Assembly (NCBI RefSeq): GCF_029784135.1
Contig: NC_073745.1
Location: 84,520,666 to 84,584,665, forward strand
Source of the DNA: Toxorhynchites rutilus septentrionalis
Lineage: Eukaryota; Arthropoda; Insecta; Diptera; Culicidae
Direction of reading: 5' to 3'
Length of the DNA stretch: 64,000 nt
Part shown: positions 1 through 11,300 of the stretch, in pieces
How the letters are laid out: each line of letters begins with the position of its first letter
Position numbering within the stretch: position 1 is the stretch's first letter
Notes under the pieces: generated by a model
Seen by the model: only the letters and a program-made list of their open reading frames with translations
The model's database searches: none
What the model was told of the DNA's origin: nothing
Made by a program: the position numbers and the translations under genes

Positions 1-294
1 TACCCATTTCACAAATACCGCAAATACCTCAGTGTTTTGGGAATTTTCAATATTTCAATTGGCGAAAGGAAAATAAGTAACTAGTCTTGACATATCTGTG
101 ACCACCATAGACCATAGTTTGGAAATCAAATCATGACATCGCATTCGCAGCCTCTACTGCACTTGACCCATTGTCAATTGTGTTCATTCGATTCGTAAAC
201 AAAAAAAAAACGCGTGTTGTTGTTCGGGCATCTCAGTTGATGCTCTCTTGTGTATTCCCCTTCATTTTATTCATAGCAATTTGTAGCACTTCAA

Positions 295-1032
295 ATGGAA
301 CTCCTCTCGAACGAAGGCCTACGAATGGATGGTCGCAGACCCAACGAATTGCGCCGAATTCAGTGCAAATTGGGAGTTTTCAGCCAGCCGGACGGTAGCG
401 CATACATTGAGCAAGGCAACACCAAGGTTCTGGCGGCGGTGTATGGTCCACATCAGGCACCAGGGAAGAAAAGCAACCACGAGGAAGTTATTGTCAACTG
501 CCAGTACAGTATGGCTACATTCTCCACGGGAGAACGGAAGAAAAGGCCCCGGGGAGACAGGAAGAGCCAAGAGATGACTATTCATCTGCAACAGGCTTTA
601 AGTGCTGCGATCAAGACGGAACTATATCCGAAATCTCAAATAGATGTATACATAGAAGTGCTAATGGCGGACGGAGGAAACTACTGTGCCTCGGTAAATG
701 CAGCCACCTTGGCCCTCATCGATGCCGGCATCTGTTTGAAGGAGTATGTTTGTGCCTGCACGGCCTCATTGGCTGGCAAAGTACCATTGATGGATGTGTC
801 AAATTTGGAGGAAATGAGTGGAGGACCAACTCTTACGGTCGCATCGTTGCCAAGCAGCGGAATGATTGCATTTATGGAGATGTCTCAACGATTCCATTTG
901 GATCATCTGCCAAATGTCATCGAGACTGCCTTACAAGGTTGTCGAGAAGTACAAAAAATTATAGATAGAGCTGTTAGAGAGCATGTGATTCATCTAGGAC
1001 AAGCCGGAGACTGGGGGAGCGTTGGCAAATAA
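295..1032 (+). CDS. Ski6: Exosome complex subunit RRP41 (Ski6/EXOSC4-like), complete
   Basis: Single-exon ORF of 245 residues, the same length as animal EXOSC4. It opens with MELLSNEGLRMDGRRPNELR, the hallmark start of RRP41, and continues as one RNase PH fold, with the GPHQ segment near residue 52 and KRRPRGDR-type basic residues near 80. RRP41 is a ring subunit of the RNA exosome, which degrades and trims RNAs 3' to 5' in nucleus and cytoplasm; in animals the ring is structural and RNA-guiding. The start at 295 is chosen because it matches the conserved N-terminus; an overlapping frame starting at 171 has no family resemblance. No clear promoter element is recognised in 1-294. The stop lies only 86 bp from the stop of the convergent release-factor gene, so the two 3' UTRs are short or overlap. 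Confidence 0.95.
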   Translation: MELLSNEGLRMDGRRPNELRRIQCKLGVFSQPDGSAYIEQGNTKVLAAVYGPHQAPGKKSNHEEVIVNCQYSMATFSTGERKKRPRGDRKSQEMTIHLQQALSAAIKTELYPKSQIDVYIEVLMADGGNYCASVNAATLALIDAGICLKEYVCACTASLAGKVPLMDVSNLEEMSGGPTLTVASLPSSGMIAFMEMSQRFHLDHLPNVIETALQGCREVQKIIDRAVREHVIHLGQAGDWGSVGK

Positions 1033-1118
1033 AACCATTTTTGGGATGTAAACAATGTTTTGTTTAATATTGAGATATATTGAATGATAATACCATGTTA
1101 CTGTTCAATCTATATTGC

Positions 1119-2480
1119 CTAATTGTTGTCTACAGAACTGTTGATAATTGCCATCAGTTGCTCTTTACGATGAGCAGATTGTAATTTCAATATCATATCG
1201 TTCAGCTGATGCCCTCCTTCCATAAATGCCTTCAAGTTGTGAACAGTCCCACCTTCAATGCGGTGATCCGTGATACGGTCTTGGTTGTAATTATAAGTAC
1301 GTACCTTTTCATTTCGCAAACTGGAACCTATTTGGGATTTCTTTAACGATTGGTTACTGTTAAACTTAGTTTCTAATTCCTGCTGCATCATCCTAGCCAA
1401 CAGTTTCTGCTTAGCAATCTCCTTATTTTTCAACTGAGAGCGTTCCGTCTGACATTCAACGGCAATCCCTGTTGGAATGTGTACAATTCTAACAGCACTA
1501 TCGGTTGTGTTCACATGCTGTCCACCGGCTCCGCTTGCACGTTTGGTTTCAATCTTCAAGTCTTTCTCATGGAGCTCAATTTTGAAGTCATCCGGTTTGG
1601 GAATGACAGAAATAGTTGCAGTACTTGTATGAATTCTGGCGGATTTTTCCGTGCTTGGAACACGCTGCACTCGATGTACGCCAGCTTCAAATTTTAAATA
1701 GCGATATGCCTCCCTACCGCTAATGATAATGGATCCATGACGAATACCACCCAACTCGGTATCCTCGGTTTGAATCATCTGTATGTCCCATCCTTTGGAA
1801 TCGATGAACCCATAGTACATATCGAACAGTTCTCGTGCAAAAAGCATGGCTTCCTGGCCGCCAACACCGGCAGCTACCTCCAACACGAGTGAACCAAAAT
1901 CTTCCTCTTCATCCATAGCTAAAATGCCGTCCATAATTTCACCGTCCAGCTTCCGCAGAATGTTGGAATAAGCCTGTAAATTTTGTTCCAATTAGTTTCA
2001 TTCCAAATAGAATCGTCTTGCATCCGGATCTGGAATTTTCCCGTTTTGCTCTGGTTCGAAAAGATTCTCGGAAGTATAGATTACCTCATTCTCTTCCTTC
2101 ATTAGTTGCAGCATATCCTCGTCCTTCTCTGCTCCCATTTCCTGCAACGATTTGAGATTGTCCACAATTATTTTTCGCTGCTCGTACATCTCCACCACGT
2201 GCGATAACAGTGCCATCCTCTTGATATCATTCTTGTTCAGCTGGTCCGACACCTTCAATGAATAGTACTCCAAACGAATGTTCTCCAGGTACTTCTGGAT
2301 ATGCTCATCCGATATTTGAAACCCTTCATCAACTCGGGATCCGATCGGATGCTGCTGAGCCAACGAAGGAAAACGAACGGAAGCGGAAATTGGCCTACTT
2401 TTTGTAACACATGCACTGTACGACCACAAGGGTTTGCACCGGGTAACACTTCTGAGACAGCAAATTCGATTGAGGAACAT
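1119..2480 (-). CDS. Mitochondrial peptide chain release factor 1-like (mtRF1a/MTRF1L), two exons
   Basis: Exon 1 is 2480-2085 and exon 2 is 1973-1119, joined in phase 0 over a 111-bp intron (2084-1974) with a GTAATC donor and TTTACAG acceptor. Read without splicing, the frame meets TGA and TAA inside the intron. The product is 416 residues: a hydrophobic/basic N-terminus suited to mitochondrial import, a helical domain 1, the VAAGVGGQEAM segment typical of class I factors, and the peptidyl-tRNA hydrolysis motif GGQ at about residues 282-284 within SGAGGQHVNTTDS. It releases completed polypeptides from mitoribosomes at UAA/UAG. The join EENE-AYSNILRKL aligns with the family without a gap, which supports the intron. 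The assignment to mtRF1a rather than mtRF1 is inferred from the GGQ context and length. Confidence 0.93.
1974..2084 (-). other. Spliceosomal intron of the mitochondrial release factor gene
   Basis: 111 bp on the minus strand, GT at 2084-2083 and AG at 1975-1974, with a CTAAT branch-like motif about 20 bases before the acceptor. It contains in-frame TGA and TAA, so it must be removed for a full-length product. Confidence 0.88.
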
Positions 2481-2830
2481 TTTCGCACATTAAAAAAAGA
2501 ATTTTCATTGATAAACAACGCGAAATTTGTTGCGAAATCGAGAGTGGTGTTGGTAAATTGAGCAGCTGTCAAAATCAGCTGCTCTGATAACGTAACCATG
2601 ACATTCATTCCATTAATGTTGTGAATTGTGATCTTTATGAGAGTCAACTTTTTGTGATACAGCAAATAGGGGAATTCGAAGGAGGATTTTCAGAAATCTA
2701 TTCTATATTTATTTAAAAATAACAATTCATGATGACTGACTACATTGTTCTAAATCATGTTAAAACTATCGTTTGCTAAAAAATTACATCCAACCGCCTT
2801 TTAACAATTTGAAGAGCGCGGGAGAATCGT

Positions 2831-4742
2831 AAATGAATTAGAGATGGGCAAACCGTTCATGAACTGATCAAATGAACGAGTTTACCCAAAAGAGTGAACG
2901 AACTGCCGTTCTTTTTTTGCTGGGCAACAGTTCATATGAACTGTATACCCAGTTCAGAACGAACTGTGTACGGTGAATGATGAACTGATAATACCAAGCC
3001 CCGGGCAAGGGGATATGATCCGCGAGTCAAGATGTGCTACAAATTTAGCTGTCATTGCCAAACCTATCAAATTACTCGGCGAACTCAAGGCAAATCTATG
3101 GAACAAGGTGCGCCCATTCGCTAACTAAAAAAAGAATTGTTTTTTGAAAAAAAAATTTATGTGAAATGTAATGATCATGATGATCACAAGGGTCTGAATG
3201 ATAATATAAAACGTAGAACCCTAGGTTGATCACTTGAAATGTAGTATTATATTATAATGTAAACCAACTTAAGAAATTGAAAGAATTTAAGTGAAATAAA
3301 AGGGTTTGAATGAATTCTGCATTATTTCAATAATTTCAGTTGTATTTAGCTGCTGCTCATGCTTTATTCGAAAATTTGCGTTTTGCGTGCGGAAAAAATG
3401 AAGCGTTTGCCAAATATTTTACAACACAATAATCACAAAAACTCACCATTATAATATAAAATCAGCATCAAACACAATTTCAGTTTCATATTATTTCACA
3501 ATTTTCGAGGAAACGTATTACTCTATTACATAGAATACATATTGAATACAGAAAAGTAAATTTTCATTCATTATTTTTTGTTCTAGAAGTGTGTTAATTT
3601 CGTCCTTAATTTCGTTTTCCAAATGGCGCAAATCATTATGGTGCCTTCAACGCAAAGACAATAAATGAAACGCTTGCAGCGTAAAACGTAATGAATATAA
3701 TGAATATAGCAATGAGTATTTCATAAAGTATCAGTATATTCCACAAATTGTGCTCAATCGTCTTAATTTACTTTTGTGTATTTTTTAAATGGCTGCAGAA
3801 AACCACTTCACGTTTTGACCCACCTGGTAGTATGTTAAGTGCCTTGTTTTACACCAGCTTGAGAGTTTGGCAGTTCTCGCGAGTGACAGTGGTCGCAAAT
3901 TGCATTTGCGACCCGGACATGTTTGACGCTGTCAAATCCTATGTGCTAGTATACGGATGCCCTCAGGCTGGATAATACAGTTCAGAACGAACTGACCGCT
4001 GGCAGAACTGTGCATGCAGTTCAGAACGAACTGTGTACGGTAAGCGGTGCGTAAGAGGAAAGAAAACGAACGAGTGATAGATGAATGGTGCTGCAAGGTA
4101 AATAGTTCTCAAATTAACGAATGAAAACAAACGATAGCCCCATGAAACAACAAAAATAATATGTCGGTATTGTCGCTTCATAAAAAACGCTTGTTGCGTT
4201 TTTTTATGTTGCGTTCAGGATACGATGGTTTTAAATTGGATTGTTAAATTATTTATCAAATTTCATACTTTGGAGTTCAGGGTAAATATTTCAGTAAGTT
4301 GTTTTGCCAATCTACCTCACTTATAAAATATAGTTGAAAGCTGAAAGTTGATTTAAACAGTCTTGTTAAACAGTAAAATTCGCGTCGCTAATATGAAATA
4401 TGTTTTATATTATATCATATTGTGCTCGATAATTTTGAGATGGACGTTCGCGGTTTGGGTACAGTTTTGCTATAGCATTTATTGCAATACATCGTAAGCA
4501 AAGCAGCACGATGCTAGTTTATGCTGAAAATAATGAATAACGACTCAAACAAAATTAAAATTTCAAAATCAAAGTTTGATTTTCTATTGTGCTAAGTTAT
4601 TTCTAACAAATATATCCCGACATATCCCGCCACTGTACAAAAGAGTGAGTGATCTGCTCAAAAGAACTAGTTCACTTAAGTGAACGGTTGGTCACTGAAC
4701 GGTTCATTAAAGTGAACCGTTTTGCCCACCTCTAAAATGAAT
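2831..4742. mobile_element. hAT-type non-autonomous DNA transposon with 8-bp TSD
   Basis: The element is 2839-4734 (1,896 bp). The TSD aaatgaat is perfect at 2831-2838 and 4735-4742. The TIRs read TAGAGATGGGCAAA on the left and TAGAGGTGGGCAAA on the right (reverse complement), a well known hAT-style terminus, followed by subterminal copies of a gaacggttca-type motif. A motif containing cagttcagaacgaactg is repeated near 2950 and 4020. No transposase can be read, so it would need a related hAT element to move. Confidence 0.9.
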
Positions 4743-4801
4743 TTTAATTCTAGAACGCTGTTCACTTCTTGAAACCAGGATTGAAAATTCACTCCGAATG
4801 A

Positions 4802-5279
4802 CGTTCACTTAGTGATTCCCGATTTTTGAAATTAATCGTTTATCAGCTGATCGAATACTTTTCAGCAGTTTGTTATTCGATACGATTAATCACCCCAAAT
4901 AATCGAGTAATCGTCAAACTGAGAGAAATAATTAGTTAGACTAATATTTTCATTTGCTAGAAAGTCAACTGGAATCAAAAAAAGTATTCATTCCGTCTGA
5001 AAATCAATTATTATCTTTTACGCTCCCCTAAACCCGTAAACGAAGCTTAATTCGCGTTGACTGCATTGAGCTTCACTTGCGTTTTTAGGGGAGCGTCAAA
5101 GATAATGATCGAATTTCAGGATAAAACTGCCGTTTGTTTTTTTCACTATAATCGATGTGAATTATTCATTCGCTTCGATTATTGGTTGCGCAGTATTCGT
5201 TCGATTAATAATCGATTTCTGTAGGAAGTATTCGATTAATCGATTAATCGAATGATAATCGGGGATCACTACGTTGACT
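4802..5279. mobile_element. hAT-like MITE (462 bp) with near-perfect 8-bp TSD
   Basis: The element is 4810-5271. TSDs are cgttcact (4802-4809) and cgttgact (5272-5279), 7 of 8 identical. TIRs are TAGTGATTCCCGATT and TAGTGATCCCCGATT. The interior holds a second inverted repeat around 5013-5108 (arms built on acgctcccctaaa) and many degenerate cgattaatcg motifs near both ends, likely transposase-binding repeats. Non-coding. Confidence 0.85.
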
Positions 5280-5382
5280 GTTTAATTTCCAGACAGATGC
5301 TCACTACAGAGATGTCACCTTCCGTTTGTAAACAATTGTATTGCGGTATCTAATTTTTGTTTGTAAAATTATAACATCGATT

Positions 5383-8300
5383 ATGAAGCAAATGTGCAGA
5401 TTGTGTCTGCAGGACGGTCCCGACTTGGGAATCTTAGGAGATGATACGGCTAGTGGCAATGAAGATGATACAAATGCAGCTGATTGTTTGGTCCAGCTCA
5501 TACTCCGATATCTATCCATTCGGGTGAGTTCATACTAAGATTCTTTTCAACATGATACAAATTAAATATTTAGCCCATTGGTTGCTATCAGTGATTTCAT
5601 TGTGTAAATGAGACTTAGTTTATGTATCCTTAACTCTCTTGAACAGAACTGTCCACTGATTTTTCAAATTGTCCATGGATCAAAGACGAACAGATTTATC
5701 TCGTTTGAAACAAATCTTTAACTTCAACAGATAAATGATGGATCTCATTCTCACGAACGCATCGGAAAATTTTTACTTGTTTAGGCTCTCAGTAGCTTTA
5801 ATGAGAATTGACCGTCACCATAAACCAGCCTCTCTTGCTTCATTTTCTAATCACGACAGATGCGGGTATCAAAACAAAAGATTCTATTTCAATTGTGTTA
5901 CCTTTCCGACTTTGTATGGTTTCCGAAGTTGGGTGGAACGAAATTGGACGTGATAGGGGAAGGGTAATAAGGACGTACACCCTAAGTAAATGTTGACTTT
6001 CGTGAATTTCCCAAAAAAATATATGTATAGGAATCTCTCCACAAATTGATAGTCTAGGTCTCTTTTTATAATAACAATAGCTGACCCAGCAGTGTGCTCC
6101 CGTGGCCGAGTGGTTAGCGTTATAACTAACATGCCGGGTGTTCGGGTTCGATTCCCGTTCTGGTCGGGGAAATTTTTCGTCAAAGAAATTTCCTCCGACT
6201 TGCACTGTGATCACGCGTATTCTAGAGCTTGCCATTCAGAATGCATTCAAGGCGTGTTATTTGGCATAGAAATCTCAACTAAGTACTAATAAAAATGACG
6301 CAAGTAATACTACGTTGAAACGGCGAAGTTCCTCTAGGAACGTTAGTGCCATTGAAGAAGAAGAAGAAGAAGCTGACCCAGCAAACTTCGTATATATAGA
6401 TTTGTTTTTGAGGCAGAATTTTTGAAGAATGAATGTGCCCGGCATCTTTGAAAAAACAAGATTGAGTCGGGAAGAGACGGACACTAGGCGGGATAGATGG
6501 ACGCCGGGGGTGGGAAAGATGGACATTAATTGAAAATTCAAGTGAATGTACTCGATAAGTTTTGGAGGTCTTCAAATATGCCTTAAAAATAATCTAACAA
6601 AAAGGTTAGACTATAATCACCTAGAAGGGCCTCTAATTTTTCTCATTTTTTCATGTCTAAAATAGCTTCCGGCATTCGGATTACGTTTTTAAAAACGCCC
6701 TGCTGATTCGTCCATGATATGTGGTTACACTGGCAAACGTAGTTAGTGGGCATCTGTTAATAAAAGAAGGAGCAGATATTCAAATTGTTTTCAAAACGAA
6801 ATGTTTGTCTTTCGTCGGTGGAGTCTTAGGCCGAGGACATAATGAGCACGATGCGATGCGGGCTCGTTTGCGGGAAAGCTCTTTCGTTCACGAATGCGGA
6901 AATCAAATGCAAACCGCCCGGACATGACATAGGCTGATGTCACATTAGGCGGATTCGCCGCCGCGGATATCGCGACGGGCTTTTTTTCTTGATATAAATT
7001 CGTTTTCAAAACCATTCCGCTCTGTGTGACATGGCTCATTCACAATACACCAGGTGTATGGCACGATTATCGCTATCTCACTCTACCTACCGTCATCGCA
7101 TATCTCACTATCCCTCTGCTATGAAAGTTCATCATCGACATCACGATATGTCAGATGGTGGTAAATTGGTAATTCGCGATGGTGTCGACGTCTGGTGGCG
7201 ACTTCAAATTCACGAAGCCGGTTTTTAAATTTTAAAATTTGAATGAAAATTTTCGCATCATGTTATTTAACTACTTGAAACACGTATTTCTGACTTGCAT
7301 TCAACCATATGACTATACAATTCCAAAATTGTTGCTGATTTTTTTCATTATAATATAAAATTGTCTTCATAAACAATTTTCGTATGAGACTTGTTCATCA
7401 CCTGCAAACAAAAATGTTTTTAATTCAAATAGAATACTAATTTGATATGGAAAAGCTAATTTTCATTCATAATTTTAATTTTGAAAACGTTCATTCCGAC
7501 TGAAAATCAGCTATTCGCTGATGTCGCTGATGTTCGCTGAAGGTTGATGTCACATTAGGCGGATTCCGCGAGTAAAACCGCAGCGGAGGATCTACAGTGT
7601 ATTGTGAATGAGCCATGTCACACAGAGCGGGGCGGTTTTGAAAGCGAATTCATATCGAGAAAAAAACCGTCGCGATATCCGCGGCGGCGAATCCGCCTAA
7701 TGTGATATCAGCCTTACTCGCGGAATCCGCGGCGGTGAATCCGCCTAATGTGACATCAGCCTAACACATCAAAAAACGCGCGATCTGACGCGATCAGTAT
7801 GTCATAGCACGCGATGAGCTCCAATTCATCGCTCCACATCGCATTGCATCGCACGTATACTGTGGCATGTAAGCGCAGCCAATTGGGCGATGGACCCAAG
7901 TTTTTCCGTCCGAGCCGATGAGGTTTACCTTCGTCTCATCCGACCGCAGTATATTTCGCCACTGCTTTTCCTTCTACGGACCGATCCAATCTAAGTGGTC
8001 TTTCGCGAACTTCAGCCGCATATTCAGATCCATCGGAGTCAGCATCGGGACTTCCGGGGGCTTTATCGCCTAGCCCCTGCTCCGGGAACTCACGGACAAA
8101 TTCAGTTCGTCCCAGGTCTACAAAATACAAAAATCGATCGAAACAACACTCGAAAAAGCCGAAACGAGGAATTGGTCCTAAATTTTGTAGCGTCATTTTA
8201 GTTGTTAAGTATGCTTCAAATGCATTTTTTAATGAATGACCTTTTTAACTACAGAAATTGATATTTTTACAATCGAAATTTTTTTCGGTGCCAAATAACT

Positions 8301-11300
8301 TCAAAATGCATGAAACGTCGAGATCTGGTGTCATCTCGAAAATAATTGGCCAAAAATCGACCTCTTGTGGCTTAGCCTGAGTGGCAATAAAGGTATGGAA
8401 ATAAATAATTATCGATGCCAACCATGTACATTTTGTTTATTGGCCCAAAAAAATGGCCTGTGCAAGATTTTAGCTAAATCGGACATGATTTATGGGCGCC
8501 GCAAAGCACTCAAAGTTTTGATTTTTTGGCCGCTCAGGCTAAGTCCCGAAAGGTCGATTTTCGGCTAAAATTTTGATTTCGGGATACCGTGAAGTATCCA
8601 TATACCGCTCAGCTAAGACAATATTGAACGTTTTTGTACTCTAAGAATTACTGCTCACGCGCATATAATGTTCTTGAATGTGCTACTTGTTTAGTATTCG
8701 TTCCACTACTTATAAACATACGGATGAGAGCGTTGCTGTATCCATACCACCTATGATGATGAACAATATTTTGCACCTTTTGGTCCTAATTCCAACCGGC
8801 AAAAACATAATTTTCCTAATTCCGTTGATTGGTGTTCCTAATTCCAATAATCAAATTGTTATAATAATGAATCGTTTTGAATAATAGATTTGATGCTTCA
8901 CTGGATTTCTCAATAAGACCCGATTAATTAACAGCATCAGGATCTAACGGATATAATCAACATCACCGGAAACTTTTGATCAATGTCGATTGTATGTTCG
9001 TCATTCTATTTTGAGTCTGTGACTTTTTAGTGGTCGGAAATAGCCGACGTCCAGCAGCTAAGTGATTTAAGTGGAATTTTCTTCTTCTTCTTCTTTTTGG
9101 CTTTAAGAGGGTTTAAACTTTTCAGTTCATTCGCCTCTAGGGGAAGTGGAATTTTGTGGAAGACAAACCAGTATTATGTTTTTTTTCGTGCATAGCAGCA
9201 TCTTTTCATAAGAGACATGTGACTTATGTCCATTTTGAAAGAGAGTAATAGGGAACGATATTTTCTGCTGGACAAGCCGAGGGTGAAAAACATCCTTAAA
9301 AAACAGGAACAATCCGAAACATCCAACCCGATTCCGTTCTTGCTGCGGCCCAATTTTCGGCCAATCTCTGCCAGATCTTTTTTGGAATCCAGGATTTGTG
9401 CGGATATAGCATCAATGTTGCCGCCAACTGCACGGTTGTGTTTCCACAATAATTCTCGATATCGTTCACGATCGGTGTTAATTACTTTTGTCTGGAGGTT
9501 TTTTTTTGGCCGGAACCAGCTATCTGTTCTGTTCCGGAAATTTCAACACATTGGACAGCGCTTCTTCCTCTAAATACTCATGAATTTCGTGAAATAAGCT
9601 CCTGATTTGTTGCTTGAAAACAACTGCACGATGCTTACGCTTGGTCCCCATTTTAATATTCTTGGATGACGTTTCATGAACCATTTACCCTTTTTCAATG
9701 GATTGAAACGAACTGATTTTCTACGCTACGCTACTCTTAACAGTAATCTCTTTATTCCCACGGGAAATTCAGCTTTTCCTTTTGCTAACAGCCATTCAAC
9801 TATTCGTCCTCCATCGGGAACGGTTGCTTTTCCAGGACGTGATCTGGAATACTTTCCCAAGACCTTCTCGCGCAGCGTTGATTTTCGCACGGGAAATCCG
9901 GTTCTCAACATTTCCACAGCGTCTGCTATTTTCGACCTATCCTATTGCATACGTTTCTGACCAGCGTTTGTTTTATTCATCACAATATAGCAAATGAGAT
10001 CTGTTGGGTGGAATAAGAAACAAGTAGAAATATGCGTATCCTTGTTCCAGCCATGTTCATTTTGGTTATAACTTATCGAATGCGACGAACGATATTGGCT
10101 GAAATTTATACAGTGAGGCGTAACTAATAGCACTTGGTTGCCAATTTTTCGCATAGTTATAGTTTTGAGAGTGTACAATGAGTGCGAATGAATGTATGGG
10201 AAAAAAATCGACCCTAAAATTTCAAAAATTTACCCTATACAAAATGTTCACGTCCTCGAAAAAACACGCTATGCCAAATATCAGCTCAATCGGACTTGAG
10301 GAAGAGTGACGCAAAGCGGTCAAAGTTTGAGTTTTTTGAAAATAGAAAAATCACCCAAGGGGGGAATAAAGGAAATCGGGGTTTTCGAAAAAAAATGTTG
10401 ATGCCAAATGTCTTGAAATTGCATGGAGCGTCGAGGTTTAGTGTCATTTCAAATTTTTTCTTTTGTCGAAAATCGACACTCTGGGACTTAGTTTTTTTCG
10501 GAATACGAGACGAAACGTATGTTTTTGGGTACCAATAAAAATAGTTATCTAGATTTTTTTTTTAGGGGGGTCTCCGTAGCCACATTGGTTGCGCGTTCGC
10601 TTAGTAAGCGATCGATCGTGAGTTCAAAACTCAGGGCCCTCATTGACCATCTTTGTGTTGTTACAGAATAGCTACGTCCACGCAACAATCATCAGCGATG
10701 GAGATCGATCCACGGTCGAAATAAGATCGATTCATCCATACAACTGCTCTGCTCTGCCAGACACATCGGGCTACTGTTCTATAAATAACTCAACAATGAT
10801 CAAACAACTGTCTCCGCTGTCCGGTGGTCCAACTGGATAATGGAAGAACAGAAAAGAATACCCTTACGCCTAAATGGCTACTGTGTGAATGTACCATATG
10901 TAATGGTATAGAAGGAATACTGGCGAATGGCAACTGTGTAATGTGCTAATTATAGATATGATAACCATGTGACATGTACACGATTAAAATTCGGCTCTGT
11001 TACAGCTAAAATGCTAATGAGCCTTAAATAAATAAATGGGATAAAAAAAAAATCTAGATTTTTATTCGGAAATTGCTGCGAAATGTTGATTTGCACGATA
11101 ATATACCCTATGCAAAATATTAGCTCATTCGAACATCATTCATTAGTGTCACAGACGTTAAAATTTGAGTTTTTTGAAAACCGAAAAATCACCGGAAAAC
11201 GGGGGTTTACAATTTTTTTTGATGCCAAATGTCTTAAAATTGCATGACACGTCGAGATTTACAGTTATTTAAAAACACGTTATTTAAAAACACAATTGTC

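Noticed and set aside
2255..2665. 136-aa minus ORF overlapping the release-factor exon 1
   Set aside because: It is a different frame over the true exon and has no family similarity.
6092..6170. Possible tRNA gene with box A and box B
   Set aside because: It is the head of a SINE: there is no closed cloverleaf with discriminator, and the (GAA)n tail and exact TSDs show retroposition. The same applies to 48124 and 49560-49629.
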